A DNA stretch of 64,000 nt from Nocardia transvalensis NBRC 15921. GTDB lineage: Bacteria > Actinomycetota > Actinomycetes > Mycobacteriales > Mycobacteriaceae. A program made the position numbers and the translations under genes. This document shows, piece after piece, positions 49,231 to 62,099 of the stretch (its first letter is position 1; each line of letters opens with the position of its first letter). The stretch covers positions 62,001-126,000 of the forward strand of contig NZ_BAGL01000033.1 of the NCBI RefSeq assembly GCF_000308875.1, written 5' to 3'. The notes beneath the pieces were generated by a model. The model ran no database searches, had not been told where the DNA came from, and worked only from the letters and a program-made list of their open reading frames with translations.

Positions 49231-50685
49231 GTGGAGCTTCATCCCAGGATCGTGTCGGCGCCGGTGGACTTCGGCGCCGTACGAACCGAATTCGGGCTGG
49301 CCTCGGACTATCCGTCCGAGGCCGTCTCGGAGGCTCGCGAGGCGGTCGACGCCTTCGCGGGCGCCCGGGTCGATCGCACCGACATCCCGTTGGTGACGAT
49401 CGATCCGCCCGGCGCGCTGGATCTGGACCAGGCGCTGTTCCTCGAACGCACCCCCACCGGATTCCTGCTCCGGTACGCGATCGCCGACGTGGGTGCGGTC
49501 GTCGCCCCCGACGGGCCCCTCGCCCGGGAGTCCCTGTCCCGGGGCCAGACCTTCTACCTCCCCGACACCACCGTGCCGCTGCATCCGGAGGTGCTGTCGG
49601 AAGGGTCCGCCAGCCTGCTGCCGGGACAGGACCGCCCGGCCGCCCTGTGGACCATCGAATGCGACGAACAGGCCGAGCCGCAACGGTTTTCGGTCCAGCG
49701 CGCGCTGGTCCGCTCGCGCGCCCGGCTCGACTACGCCGGAGTACAGGCCGACGCCGACGCGGGCCGCCTGCACCCCTCGATCGCCGCGCTGCCGGAATTC
49801 GGGCGGCTGCGCATCGAGGCCGGCCTGGCACGCGGCGCGATCGGCCTGCGGCTGCCCGCCCAGACCGTCGTGCGCGACGACCACAATCACGCCCCCGACC
49901 ACTGGCACCTGATCATCGAGCCCCGCACCGCCGCCGACGACTGGAACGAACAGGTGTCCCTGCTGACCGGAATGTGCGCCGCCCGCATCCTGCTGGGCGA
50001 GTCGGGCAGTGAGCCCTCCGGCCAACGGCTCGGGCTGCTGCGCACCATGCCGGCGCCGCCGCAGTCGGCGATCGAATCCATTCGCCGGACCGCCGCGGCC
50101 CTCGGGGTCGACTGGCCCGCGGGGGCTCCGGTGGGGCGCATGCTGGCCGGGCTCGACACCAATTCGCCCGCTGCCCTCGTGCTCATGTCCGAGGCGACCG
50201 GGCTGCTGCGCGGCGCGTCCTACACGGTGGTCAACGGTGTGGTGCCGGATGCGGTGCAGCACAGCGGGATCGGGGCGCCCTACGCGCACGTGACAGCGCC
50301 GCTGCGCCGCCTCGCCGACCGCTTCGCGACCGAGATCTGCCTCGCCCGCTGCGCGGGGACCGCCGTGCCGGACTGGGTGCGGGACGGCCTGGCGGCCGCC
50401 GCCGACGCCATGCGCCGCAGCGACGGCCTCGCCGGCAAGCTCGAACGCGCCTGCCTCGACCTCACCGAATCCACCGTGCTGGCCGATCGCGTGGGTGCGT
50501 CGTTCGACGCGGTCGTGGTCCGGGAGGGCAACGGCCACCGGCCCGCCGAGGTCTTCGTCGCCGACCCGCCGGTGCTCGCCAAGTGCGTGGGTGCGCCGCC
50601 GGAGGGCGAGCGGGTGCGGGTCCGGCTCATCGAGGCCGACCCGGCCAAGCGCACGGTCGTCTTCGAATTCACCGCGCCCGACTAG
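49231..50685 (+). CDS. RNB-domain ribonuclease (short RNase II/R-like)
   Basis: 484 residues from GTG 49231. The catalytic RNB centre reads VTIDPPGALDLDQALFLER (about residues 55-73): relative to the classic TIDPxDARDxDDA the second Asp position is Gly but the last D-L-D-Q portion is kept. The rest of the RNB domain follows (YAIADVGAVV, TFYLPDTTVPLHPEVLSEG, APYAHVTAPLRRLADRFATE). There are no N-terminal cold-shock domains, and the C-terminal S1-like part is short (last 60 residues). This matches the compact actinobacterial RNB proteins. It would degrade RNA 3' to 5' if active; the altered centre makes that uncertain. Confidence 0.88.
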   Translation: MELHPRIVSAPVDFGAVRTEFGLASDYPSEAVSEAREAVDAFAGARVDRTDIPLVTIDPPGALDLDQALFLERTPTGFLLRYAIADVGAVVAPDGPLARESLSRGQTFYLPDTTVPLHPEVLSEGSASLLPGQDRPAALWTIECDEQAEPQRFSVQRALVRSRARLDYAGVQADADAGRLHPSIAALPEFGRLRIEAGLARGAIGLRLPAQTVVRDDHNHAPDHWHLIIEPRTAADDWNEQVSLLTGMCAARILLGESGSEPSGQRLGLLRTMPAPPQSAIESIRRTAAALGVDWPAGAPVGRMLAGLDTNSPAALVLMSEATGLLRGASYTVVNGVVPDAVQHSGIGAPYAHVTAPLRRLADRFATEICLARCAGTAVPDWVRDGLAAAADAMRRSDGLAGKLERACLDLTESTVLADRVGASFDAVVVREGNGHRPAEVFVADPPVLAKCVGAPPEGERVRVRLIEADPAKRTVVFEFTAPD

Positions 50686-50712
50686 GCCGCCCGGACCGAA
50701 CCCGGACGGACC

Positions 50713-51584
50713 TCAGCGGCGGCCGTACTTGTGGCGGACGAAGGAGGCGGCCGCGGGGTACTGGTCGAGGTATTTGCGGGCGGCGTCGGATTCCGACTCG
50801 TAGAGGCGGTCGTACCCGGAGGTGTCCGATCCACGGGCGGCCGCGGCGTCGGATCGGGCGGCGATGGTCGCCATGGCCTCCACGGCATCGCGATGGTCGC
50901 CGAGGACGGTCTGGAGCTTCTTCGCGCGGGACGACAACTCCTTCGCCGGGCCGCCCAGCACCGGGGCCGCGGCGTCGGCGGAATAGCGCAACCGCTTGGC
51001 GGCCTTGCGGATGTCGTGCAGGTGCTCGATCCGTTCGGCCTCCTCGGGTGCGGGCTCGTCGCGGACCAGGCGGCGCACCCGGCGGAAGTCGTCGCGCAGC
51101 ACGTCGGAGAACCGCGGGGAGGCGTTCTTGCGCGCGAGCTTGCGGCGCAGCGGGGGATCGGTGCGCAGTGCGATCAGCCGGTCGCGCAGCCGGGCGTAGC
51201 GCTCGTCGTCCAGCGCCTCGACGATATCCCGGTGTGCGGCGGCGTACTTGGCGCGCTCGCTCTTCGCCAAGGCGCGGCCCGCCCGCTTGGCCTGCGTGGT
51301 CTGCTCGTCGGCCAGCGCGGTGAACCGGTCCGCGCGCACCTCGGCATCGCGGGCCACCCCGAGCACCCCGCCGAGCCAGCGCAGCTCGTCGCGCAGGTCG
51401 TCGACGGATTCGCGGCGGAAAAGCCCCCGGTACGAACGCAATACGCTGCGCAGCCGCCGGGTGGCCACCCGCATCTGATGCACCGAATCGACAACGTCGG
51501 CGCGGACGTCGGGTTCGGCCGACAGCAGGCGATCGATGTCGTCGGCGAGGGCGGCGCGGAGGGCGGGACCGGTTGCTGTGCTCA

Positions 51585-51585
<1 letters not shown>
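50713..51585 (-). CDS. CHAD-domain protein
   Basis: 290 residues from ATG 51585. Helical domain with conserved histidines: DSVHQMRVATRRLRSVLR near residue 35 and IEHLHDIRKAAKRLRYSADA near 195 are the two CHAD (conserved histidine alpha-helical domain) motifs; a third cluster with positively charged residues lies around 245. CHAD proteins bind polyphosphate granules. In M. tuberculosis the gene at this place, Rv2226, encodes a CYTH-CHAD fusion as I recall; here only the CHAD half is present. The ATG shares a base with the TGA of the upstream prolyl iminopeptidase gene, so the two are translationally coupled. Confidence 0.88.
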
Positions 51586-54039
<2,454 letters not shown>

Positions 54040-54198
54040 CGTCCCTTTCGTCGTCTCTCCTCGAGGCCCGTACGGGTCCCCGGGTTGTCATGACTCGTCC
54101 AACACGGACCCATTCAGTCTGCCACCGGCGGCATGCCCCGATTAAGGCGTGCCGACCATGCAATTCGTCACAGCGTCCGGTCTGGTTGGATCGTCCGC

Positions 54199-55743
54199 AT
54201 GCCCCTGTCGCGAACCGGCCGTCTCGCCACCCTCGTGGCCCTGACGTGTGTGGCCGCCGCCTGCTCCACATCGCCGAAAGACCAGCCCGCCACACCGTCG
54301 GCGGCCCCGCCGGTGCCGGCGAATCTGGAGAAGTTCTACTCCCAGACCCCGCAGTGGAGCGGCTGCGGGGATTTCGGCGACGGGACCGACCGGTTCCCGA
54401 AGGAGGCCGAGTGCGCCCGCATCACCGTGCCGGTCGACTACGACAAGCCCGACGGGCCCACCGCGCAGATCGCGATCTCCCGGATCAAGGCCACCGGCGA
54501 GCGTGTCGGCCCCCTGCTGTTCAACCCGGGCGGCCCGGGCCAGCCCGGCCTGTGGATGGCGCAGCAGGGCCAGGAGACGCCGCTCGCGCAGCGCTTCGAC
54601 CGGATCGGATTCGATCCGCGCGGCGTCGGCGCGTCCACCCCGCTGATCGCCTGCATGACCGCCAAGGAGTGGGACGACGAGCGCGCGGAGCCGCCGAAGG
54701 ACAACAGTCCCGCCGGCATCGCGGCGTCGGAGGACGAGAACAAGCAGTTCGTCTCCCGCTGCACCGAGCGCACCGGTAACGAATTCCTCGCCCACGTCGG
54801 CACCCGCGAGGTGGTCCAGGACATGGACGTGATCCGCGCGGCGCTCGGCGAGCCGAAGATGAACTACGTCGGCTACTCCTACGGCACCCGGCTGGGCTCG
54901 GCCTACGCCGAGAAGTTCCCGGACCGCGTGCGCGCGCTGGTCCTCGACGGCGCGCTGGACCCCGACGCCGACCCGGTGCAGGAGTCGGTGCAGCAGGCGG
55001 CCGGTTTCCAGCAGGCCTTCGACGCCTACGCCGCGGACTGCGCCCAGCAGCCGGACTGCCCGCTGGGCACGGATCCGAGCCAGGCGGTGACGAAGTTCCA
55101 GGCCCTGGCCGGACCGCTGTGGGACCACCCGGCCGCCACCGACGACGGCCGCGGCCTCACCTACGGCGACGCGATCACCGGCGTGCAGAACACCCTCTAC
55201 GCCGAGGACAACTGGAATGTGCTCAGCGCCGGACTGTCCCAGCTGGCCACCGGCAAGGGCGACATCCTGCTGCGCCTGGCCGACCTCTACGACGGCCGTC
55301 GCAAGGACGGCACCTACGACAACTCCCAGGACGCGTTCATGGCGATCCACTGCGTCGACGATCCGGCGGTGAAGGACCGCGCGGTCGCCGACAAGCAGGA
55401 CGCCGAGTACCGCAAGGTTGCCCCGTTCCTCGACGACGGCCACGCCACCGGGCAGGCCCCGCTCGAGCTGTGCGCGTTCTGGCCGGTGCCGAACTCCTCC
55501 ACGCCGCACAACATCACGGTCACGGGCCTGCCCAAGACCGTGGTCGTGTCCACCACCCAGGACCCCGCGACCCCCTACGAGGCCGGGGTGAATCTGGCCA
55601 AGGAGCTGAACGCCGCCCTGATCACCAACAAGGGCACCCGACACACCGCGTTCCTGTCCGGCGGCGTGCCGTGCGTGGACGACGCGGTCATCCGGTATCT
55701 CATCGATTTGACCGAGCCCCCGGCCGGTCTCACATGTGGATAA
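54199..55743 (+). CDS. caeA: Lipoprotein serine protease/carboxylesterase, CaeA/Hip1-like
   Basis: 514 residues from ATG 54199. Signal peptide MPLSRTGRLATLVALTCVAA ends in the lipobox VAAC (Cys 22), so the enzyme is cell-wall or membrane anchored. Alpha/beta hydrolase motifs: LLFNPGGPGQPG (oxyanion), NYVGYSYGTRLG (nucleophile Ser), and a C-terminal GTRHTAFLSGG with the His near 485; several cysteines flank the lid. The C-terminal TAP-like domain matches. M. tuberculosis Rv2224c (CaeA/Hip1) is an envelope-associated protease/esterase of similar length and position. Only one copy occurs here, whereas M. tuberculosis has a tandem paralogue. Confidence 0.9.
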   Translation: MPLSRTGRLATLVALTCVAAACSTSPKDQPATPSAAPPVPANLEKFYSQTPQWSGCGDFGDGTDRFPKEAECARITVPVDYDKPDGPTAQIAISRIKATGERVGPLLFNPGGPGQPGLWMAQQGQETPLAQRFDRIGFDPRGVGASTPLIACMTAKEWDDERAEPPKDNSPAGIAASEDENKQFVSRCTERTGNEFLAHVGTREVVQDMDVIRAALGEPKMNYVGYSYGTRLGSAYAEKFPDRVRALVLDGALDPDADPVQESVQQAAGFQQAFDAYAADCAQQPDCPLGTDPSQAVTKFQALAGPLWDHPAATDDGRGLTYGDAITGVQNTLYAEDNWNVLSAGLSQLATGKGDILLRLADLYDGRRKDGTYDNSQDAFMAIHCVDDPAVKDRAVADKQDAEYRKVAPFLDDGHATGQAPLELCAFWPVPNSSTPHNITVTGLPKTVVVSTTQDPATPYEAGVNLAKELNAALITNKGTRHTAFLSGGVPCVDDAVIRYLIDLTEPPAGLTCG

Positions 55744-55825
55744 CCGGTGAGTCTCACTGGGAGATAATTTGCCCCGCATTGGCCATGTAACACGGATTTA
55801 ACGCCGGATGCTTACGCTCGCGCGT

Positions 55826-57163
55826 ATGGATCGCCAGAAGGAATTCGTGCTGCGGACGCTCGAGGAGCGGGACATACGCTTCGTGCGCCTCTGGTTCACC
55901 GACGTGCTCGGGTATCTGAAGTCGGTGGCGATCGCGCCCGCCGAACTGGAGGGCGCCTTCGAGGAGGGCATCGGTTTCGACGGTTCGGCCATCGAGGGCT
56001 TCGCCCGCGTGTCGGAGGCCGATATGGTCGCCAAGCCGGACCCGTCGACGTTCCAGGTGCTGCCGTGGGCGTCGAGCAAGGGGCACCAGCACTCGGCGCG
56101 CATGTTCTGCGATATCGCGATGCCGGACGGGTCGCCCTCGTGGGCCGACCCCCGGCACGTGCTGCGGCGGCAGCTGAACAAGGCCGGTGACCTCGGCTTC
56201 AGCTGCTACGTGCACCCCGAGATCGAGTTCTTCCTGATCAAGGCGGAACTCGACAAGGGCACCCCGGTGCCGGTGGACAACGGCGGCTTCTTCGACCAGG
56301 CCGTGCACAACGAGGCCCCGAACTTCCGCCGCCACGCGATCGACGCGCTGGAGTCGATGGGCATCTCGGTGGAGTTCAGCCATCACGAGGGCGCACCCGG
56401 CCAGCAGGAGATCGACCTGCGCTACGCCGACGCGCTGTCGATGGCCGACAACGTGATGACCTTCCGCTACCTCATCAAGGAGGTGGCCATCGACGAGGGC
56501 GTGCGCGCGACGTTCATGCCGAAACCCTTTGCCGCGCATCCGGGTTCGGCCATGCACACGCATATGAGCCTGTTCGAGGGCGAGCAGAACGCCTTCGCCG
56601 ACCCGGACGATCCGAACAACCTGTCGGAGACGGCGCGGGCGTTCATCGCCGGCGTCCTGGAGCACGCCCACGAGATCAGCGCCGTCACCAACCAGTGGGT
56701 GAACTCCTACAAGCGCCTGATCCACGGCGGCGAGGCGCCGACGGCCGCGTCCTGGGGCCGGTCGAATCGCTCCGCGCTGGTGCGGGTTCCGATGTACACC
56801 CCGAACAAGCAGTCCTCGCGCCGCGTCGAGATCCGCAGCCCCGATTCGGCGTGCAACCCGTACCTGTCCTTCGCGGTGCTGCTGGCGGCCGGCCTGCGCG
56901 GCGTCGAGAAGGGCTACACCCTGCCGCCGGAGGCCGAGGACGACGTCTGGTCGCTGACCACCGCCGAGCGGCGCGCCATGGGCTTCAAGGAGCTGCCCGG
57001 CAGCCTCGACGAGGCGCTCAGGGCGATGGAGCGTTCGGAGCTGGTCGCCGAGACCCTCGGCGAGCACGTCTTCGACTTCTTCCTGCGCAACAAGCGCCGG
57101 GAGTGGGCGGGCTACCGGGCTCAGATCACCCAGTACGAACTCCAGGAGTATCTGGAGCTGTAA
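55826..57163 (+). CDS. glnA2: Glutamine synthetase-family protein, type I-alpha (GlnA2-like)
   Basis: 445 residues from ATG 55826; ATG 55808 would add six residues. Glutamine synthetase signatures: GFDGSAIEGFARVSEADM, MFCDIAMPDGSP, HPEIEFFLIK, MPKPFAAHPGSAMHTHMSLF (ATP/glutamate site) and RSALVRVPMYTPNKQSSRRVEIR, FAVLLAAGLRGVEKG. The region after EKGYTLPPEAED has no NLYDLP segment with the adenylylated tyrosine of GlnA1, so this GSI-alpha form should not be a GlnE target. It may work on glutamate or related substrates. glnE follows 30 bp downstream, as in Rv2222c-Rv2221c. Confidence 0.95.
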   Translation: MDRQKEFVLRTLEERDIRFVRLWFTDVLGYLKSVAIAPAELEGAFEEGIGFDGSAIEGFARVSEADMVAKPDPSTFQVLPWASSKGHQHSARMFCDIAMPDGSPSWADPRHVLRRQLNKAGDLGFSCYVHPEIEFFLIKAELDKGTPVPVDNGGFFDQAVHNEAPNFRRHAIDALESMGISVEFSHHEGAPGQQEIDLRYADALSMADNVMTFRYLIKEVAIDEGVRATFMPKPFAAHPGSAMHTHMSLFEGEQNAFADPDDPNNLSETARAFIAGVLEHAHEISAVTNQWVNSYKRLIHGGEAPTAASWGRSNRSALVRVPMYTPNKQSSRRVEIRSPDSACNPYLSFAVLLAAGLRGVEKGYTLPPEAEDDVWSLTTAERRAMGFKELPGSLDEALRAMERSELVAETLGEHVFDFFLRNKRREWAGYRAQITQYELQEYLEL

Positions 57164-57193
57164 CCCCGGGTCCGACCCTGTAATTTGAGACGC

Positions 57194-60100
57194 ATGGTAC
57201 GGCCACCGACAGCCCGTCCCGTTGTGCCCGGCGCCGGTCGGCTCGGACTGCTCGAGCCGACGGCGGCCGATTCGCTACGAGAATTGGCGTGGGACAACGC
57301 CGACAGCGTTCCCCTGCTGTGGGCGCTGTCGAGGTCCCCCGACGCCGATCTGGCGCTGCTCACGCTGACCCGGCTGCGGGAGCAGCTCGGCGACGGGTGG
57401 GCCGAGCTGGACGCGGCGCTGCGCACCGAGATCTCCCTGCGCGGCAGGCTGTTCGCGCTGATCGGGTCGTCCAGCGCCTTCGCCGACCATCTCGTCGCCG
57501 ATCCGGACGGCTGGCGTCTACTACGCCGCAGGGACCTACCCGATCGCGCCGAGCTGATTGCCGACCTGGTGGGCGTCGTCGGCGCCGTGCCCGAGACCGG
57601 GCCGCACGCCGGGCCCCTGGTGTATCGCGCCGCGAATGCCGCGCCCGAGGCGATCGCGTTGCTGCGCAAGCGATATCGCGATCAACTGATGCTGCTGGCC
57701 GCCCACGACCTCGCGGCCACCGTGGAGGACGAGCCGGTCCTGCCCTACCAGCAGGTCGGCCGGCACCTCACCGATCTCGCCGACGCCGCGCTCACCGCCG
57801 CGCTGGCGGTCGCCGTGGCGCGGGTGTGCCCGGATCAGCCCCTGCCGGTCCGGCTGGCCGTGCTCGCGATGGGCAAATGCGGTGCGCGCGAACTGAATTA
57901 CGTCTCCGACGTGGACGTGGTGTTCGTCGCCGAACCCGCCGACACCACCGCCACCCGGCTGGCCGCGGAGCTGATGACCGTCGCCGGCAACGCCTTCTTC
58001 GAGGTGGACGCCGCGCTGCGGCCCGAGGGCAAGGCGGGCGCGCTGGTCCGCACGCTCGACTCGCACGTGGCGTACTACAAGCGCTGGGCGAAGACCTGGG
58101 AGTTCCAGGCGCTGCTCAAGAACCGGCCCGCCACCGGCGATCTGGAGCTGGGGGAGGAGTACCGCGCCGCGCTCATGCCGATGGTGTGGAGCGCCTCGGA
58201 GCGCACCGACTTCGTCGCCGAGGTGCAGACGATGCGCCGTCGCGTCGAGGACCTGGTGCCCGCGGAGATGCGCGAGCGCGAGCTGAAGCTGGGCCGCGGC
58301 AGCCTGCGGGACGTCGAATTCGCCGTGCAGCTGCTGCAATTGGTGCACGGCAAGGCCGACGACTCGCTGCACGTCCAGGGCACCGTCGAGGCGCTGACCG
58401 CGCTGGCCGCGGGCGGGTACGTGGGCCGCGACGACGCCGCCAATCTCACCGCGTCCTACGAATTCCTGCGGCTGCTCGAACACCGGTTGCAACTGCAGCG
58501 GCTCAAGCGCACCCACACGCTGCCCGCCACCGACGACGACGAGGGCATGCGCTGGCTCGCCCGCGCGGCCCACATGCGCCCCGACGGCCGCCAGGACGCG
58601 GTGGGCGTGCTGCGCAGCGAGATCAAGCGCAATACGCTGCGGGTGCGCCGCCTGCACGCCAAGCTGTTCTACCGGCCGCTGCTGGAGTCGGTTGCGCGCC
58701 TGGACGCCGACGCGCTGCGGCTGAGCCCGCAGGCGGCGGTGCGCCAGCTCGCCGCGCTCGGATACGCCGCGCCCGAGAACGCGCTCGGCCACCTCAAGGC
58801 GCTCACCAAGGAGGTGGGCCGCAAGGGCCGCATCCAGGCGCTGCTGCTGCCGACGCTGCTGGAATGGCTGGGCGACACCCCGAATCCGGATCAGGGCCTG
58901 CTGGCCTATCGCCGGGTGTCCGAGGCGCTGGAGTCCCAGACCTGGTTCCTGCGCGATCTGCGCGACGAGGGCGCGATCGCCGAACGGCTGATGATCGTGC
59001 TGGGCTCTTCGGCCTACGTGCCGGATCTGCTGATCAACGCGCCGGAGACCATCCGGATGTTCGCCGACGGCCCGAACGGCCCGCTGCTGCTGTCGCCCAA
59101 GCTGTACGACGTGCGCAACGGCATCCTCGCCGGCGCCGCCCGCTATGACGACCCCAAGCGCGCGATCGCGACGGCCCGTTCGCTGCGCCGCCACGAACTC
59201 GCGCGCGTCGCCTCCGCCGACGTCCTCGGCCTGCTCGAGGTGTCGCAGGTGTGCAACGCGCTGTCCTCGGTGTGGGTGGCGGTGCTCGAGGCGGCGCTGC
59301 TGGCGGTGATCCGGGAGAGCGAGGCCGAGCGCGGCGAGCCCGCGCCCGCCGATTTCGCGGTCATCGGGATGGGCCGGCTCGGCGGGAAGGAACTGGGCTA
59401 CGGCTCCGACGCCGACGTGCTGTTCGTCTGCGATCCGCGGCCGGGCGCCGACGAGACCGTGGCCGTGAAATGGGCGATCGGCGTCGCCGAGCGGGTGCAG
59501 CGGCTGCTGGGCGCGCCCAGTACCGATCCGCCACTACAGGTCGACGCGGGCCTGCGCCCGGAGGGCCGCAACGGGGCGCTGGTGCGCACGCTGGCGGCCT
59601 ATCAGGCGTACTACCTGCAGTGGGCCCAGCCGTGGGAGGTACAGGCGCTGCTGCGCGCACATCAGGTCGCCGGCGATCAGGAGCTGGGCCTGCGATTCCT
59701 GCACATGATCGACAAGGTGCGCTATCCCTCGGGCGGCGTCTCGGCCGACGCCGTGCGCGAGATCCGCCGCATCAAGGCCCGCGTCGACTCCGAGCGGCTG
59801 CCGCGCGGCGCCAACCCCGCGACCCACACCAAGCTGGGCCGCGGCGGCCTCGCCGATATCGAATGGACCGTGCAGCTCATGCAGCTGCGGCACGCCCACG
59901 AGGTGCCCGAACTGCACAACACCTCCACGCTGCAATCGCTGGACGTCATCGAACGCGCGGAGCTGCTCGACCCCGAGGACGTCGACCTGCTGCGCGAGGC
60001 CTGGCTGACCGCCACCCGCGCCCGCAACGCCCTGGTCCTGGTCCGCGGCAAGCCGACCGACCAGCTCCCCGGCCCCGGCCCGCTGCTGTCCGCGGTGGCC

Positions 60101-60205
60101 CGCGTGGCCGGCTGGCCCACCGATGACGGCAGCGAATTCCTCGACCACTACATGCGCATCACCCGCCGCGCGAAAACGGTGGTCGAGCGCGTCTTCGGTG
60201 TTTGA
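57194..60205 (+). CDS. glnE: Glutamine synthetase adenylyltransferase/adenylyl-removase GlnE
   Basis: 1003 residues from ATG 57194. Two nucleotidyltransferase domains in tandem: N-terminal adenylyl-removase with [10 protein letters not shown] near residue 236 and a C-terminal adenylyltransferase with [12 protein letters not shown] near 735, each with the GSDxD-like metal-binding pair and a matching [12 protein letters not shown] / [12 protein letters not shown] helix. The length fits bacterial GlnE (950-1000). It reversibly adenylylates glutamine synthetase I in response to nitrogen; the natural target is GlnA1, not the GlnA2-like neighbour. It ends 24 bp before a very long hairpin. Confidence 0.96.
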   Translation: MVRPPTARPVVPGAGRLGLLEPTAADSLRELAWDNADSVPLLWALSRSPDADLALLTLTRLREQLGDGWAELDAALRTEISLRGRLFALIGSSSAFADHLVADPDGWRLLRRRDLPDRAELIADLVGVVGAVPETGPHAGPLVYRAANAAPEAIALLRKRYRDQLMLLAAHDLAATVEDEPVLPYQQVGRHLTDLADAALTAALAVAVARVCPDQPLPVRLAVLAMGKCGARELNYVSDVDVVFVAEPADTTATRLAAELMTVAGNAFFEVDAALRPEGKAGALVRTLDSHVAYYKRWAKTWEFQALLKNRPATGDLELGEEYRAALMPMVWSASERTDFVAEVQTMRRRVEDLVPAEMRERELKLGRGSLRDVEFAVQLLQLVHGKADDSLHVQGTVEALTALAAGGYVGRDDAANLTASYEFLRLLEHRLQLQRLKRTHTLPATDDDEGMRWLARAAHMRPDGRQDAVGVLRSEIKRNTLRVRRLHAKLFYRPLLESVARLDADALRLSPQAAVRQLAALGYAAPENALGHLKALTKEVGRKGRIQALLLPTLLEWLGDTPNPDQGLLAYRRVSEALESQTWFLRDLRDEGAIAERLMIVLGSSAYVPDLLINAPETIRMFADGPNGPLLLSPKLYDVRNGILAGAARYDDPKRAIATARSLRRHELARVASADVLGLLEVSQVCNALSSVWVAVLEAALLAVIRESEAERGEPAPADFAVIGMGRLGGKELGYGSDADVLFVCDPRPGADETVAVKWAIGVAERVQRLLGAPSTDPPLQVDAGLRPEGRNGALVRTLAAYQAYYLQWAQPWEVQALLRAHQVAGDQELGLRFLHMIDKVRYPSGGVSADAVREIRRIKARVDSERLPRGANPATHTKLGRGGLADIEWTVQLMQLRHAHEVPELHNTSTLQSLDVIERAELLDPEDVDLLREAWLTATRARNALVLVRGKPTDQLPGPGPLLSAVARVAGWPTDDGSEFLDHYMRITRRAKTVVERVFGV

Positions 60206-60228
60206 TGGCCGCGGCTCCGCCACGGCGG

Positions 60229-60325
60229 GGTTTGCGGCGCCCGTGTGGCTCGGTTTTCCGGGGCCGCTGCTTGCTCCTTCGTCGCTTGCGCAGCGGCCCC
60301 GGAAAACCGAGCCGCGCCGCAAACC
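60229..60325. repeat. 97-bp near-perfect hairpin downstream of glnE
   Basis: Inner arms of 24 bp (60247-60270 and 60290-60313) match perfectly around a 19-base loop; outer arms of 11 bp (60229-60239 and 60315-60325) also match perfectly, separated by 7 and 1 unpaired bases. This is far longer than a usual terminator stem and has no U-tract. It may terminate glnE transcription, or be a mobile palindromic element. Confidence 0.85.
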
Positions 60326-60600
60326 GTGGGTGTCGCTTCCTGAGGTCACGGTTGGATGACGGTGTGGGACAACGCATAAACCCATTGCGGGAACAACTTC
60401 GGGGGAGTAACGGTTGAAACGCGTGCGCGGTGCGTCGCCGGATTCATCCTATGATTTAGGTGGATACCGATCTGAAGGGGAGTGCTGTCCCGGTCGGAGT
60501 GGTGTCGCCGTGTGCGCTGGGCCGGTGGGGCGCTACCGACCGTAACGTTTGTTCTGCATAGTGTGATGGAGAACATGATCATCGGGAGGACGGACTTGAC
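60326..60600. other. Upstream region of the DUF2156 gene
   Basis: About 275 bases without a gene. A/T-richer points include TATGATTTAGG near 60450 and CGTTTGTTCTGCATAGTGTG near 60545-60564, either of which may be a -10 region for the following membrane-protein gene. No motif strong enough to call. Confidence 0.35.
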
Positions 60601-61977
60601 GTGGCGGAAATGAACTCGGCCGTCACCGGCTACCGAAGAACCTATCGGGACGCCGCGCTGTCGCCTACCCGCGCGGTGCGGGTGCCGCTGATCGTGACGC
60701 TCGTCCTGGTCGGCGTGGTGCTGGTGTACGCGGCCGACCGCGCGTCCCGCGAGGGGGTCAACCACAGCTGGTTCGTCGCCGTCTCCCTGTCCGGACTGTT
60801 CGTCGCGCGCGGACTGCATCTGCGGCGGCCGATCACGCTGCCGCATTTCACCGTGGCCGTCGTCGTGCTCGGCGTCTCCAACATCGCCTACCACGAGGGG
60901 CACGCCGGCGTCGGGTTCGTCTGCCTGGCCTCGACCGGGCTCATCGTGATGCTGCCGCAGAGTTCGCGCCCGCAGCCCGAACAGCAGTACCGCATCGCCG
61001 CGCTGGTGGATCGCACCGTCGGCGACCCGATCGCGCCGTTCGCCCTGCACTCGTCGAAGTCCTACTTCTTCAACGCCAATTCGACCGCGGCCGTCGGCTA
61101 CCGGGCCCGGTTCGGCATCGCCGTGGTGGCCGGCGACCCGGTCGGCAACCGCGCCGAATTCCCCGGTCTGGTCGCGGAGTTCTCGGAGTTCGCGATGAAC
61201 CACGGCTGGCGCGTCGCGGTGCTGGGCGCGAGTCCCGAGCTGACGGAGCTGTGGCGCGAGCGGGCCGTGGATCACCCCGGGCTGCGCGCGATTCCGATCG
61301 GTCGCGACGTGGTCATCGATGTCGGCTCCTTCGACATGGTGGGCCGGAAGTTCCGCAATCTGCGCCAGGCGGTCAGCCGCACCAAGAACTTCGGGGTCAC
61401 CACCGAGATCGTCAAGGAGATCGAACTGACCGCGCCGATGCGCGCGACCCTGTTCGAGATCGTGGACGAGTGGGGCAAGGGTCATCAGACGCGCGGATTC
61501 TCGATGATCCTGGACCATCTGCTCGACGGTCGTCATCCGGGCATGCTGCTGGTGATCACGCGCGATGCCGACGGCCGGGTGGTCGGCTTCCAGCGCTACG
61601 GCGAATCCAACGGCGGCGCCGAGCTGAGCCTCGATGTGCCGTGGCGGCGCAAGGACGCCCCCAACGGCCTGGACGAGCGCATGATCGTGGACCTGGTCGA
61701 CTACGGCAAAGCCAAGGGCGTGCAGCGCATCTCGCTGGCGTTCGCGGCGTTCCCGGAACTGTTCGCCGAGAAGGAGCGCTCCCGCTCCCGCCAGGCGATC
61801 TACGTCGCCGCCCGCACCCTCGACCCGCTGATCCGCCTGGAGTCGCTGTACCGGTTCCTGCGCAAGTTCAACTCTTTCGGCGACCAGCGCTTCGTGCTGA
61901 TCCGCTGGCGCGAGATCGTCTTCACCGCCGCGGCCCTGCTGACCCTGGAGTTCGTCCCGCACCGCAAACAGGACTGA
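60601..61977 (+). CDS. DUF2156-domain membrane protein (MprF/LPG-synthase-like)
   Basis: 458 residues from GTG 60601 with GGGAGG upstream. About four membrane segments in the first 125 residues (VPLIVTLVLVGVVLVYAAD; FVAVSLSGLFVARGL; FTVAVVVLGVSNIAYH; VGFVCLASTGLIVML) are followed by a DUF2156 catalytic domain (ALHSSKSYFFNANSTAAVGY, VVAGDPVGNRAEFPGLVAEF, NLRQAVSRTKNFGVTTEI, VGFQRYGESNGGAELSLDV). The domain is the GNAT-like fold of lysyl- or alanyl-phosphatidylglycerol synthases (MprF/LysX N-terminal part). It may modify phospholipids with amino acids; no tRNA-synthetase domain is fused. Target unproven. Confidence 0.88.
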   Translation: MAEMNSAVTGYRRTYRDAALSPTRAVRVPLIVTLVLVGVVLVYAADRASREGVNHSWFVAVSLSGLFVARGLHLRRPITLPHFTVAVVVLGVSNIAYHEGHAGVGFVCLASTGLIVMLPQSSRPQPEQQYRIAALVDRTVGDPIAPFALHSSKSYFFNANSTAAVGYRARFGIAVVAGDPVGNRAEFPGLVAEFSEFAMNHGWRVAVLGASPELTELWRERAVDHPGLRAIPIGRDVVIDVGSFDMVGRKFRNLRQAVSRTKNFGVTTEIVKEIELTAPMRATLFEIVDEWGKGHQTRGFSMILDHLLDGRHPGMLLVITRDADGRVVGFQRYGESNGGAELSLDVPWRRKDAPNGLDERMIVDLVDYGKAKGVQRISLAFAAFPELFAEKERSRSRQAIYVAARTLDPLIRLESLYRFLRKFNSFGDQRFVLIRWREIVFTAAALLTLEFVPHRKQD

Positions 61978-62099
61978 CCGGTTCGGCCGATTCTCCTCGC
62001 CGGTGGTGATGTCCGGCCGGTGCGGTCGTGGGAGAGTAAGTTTCGCCGCCGAGCAGCGATGGTCTGATTCCGGCGCGGCGAGATGAGCAGGAGAGACCG

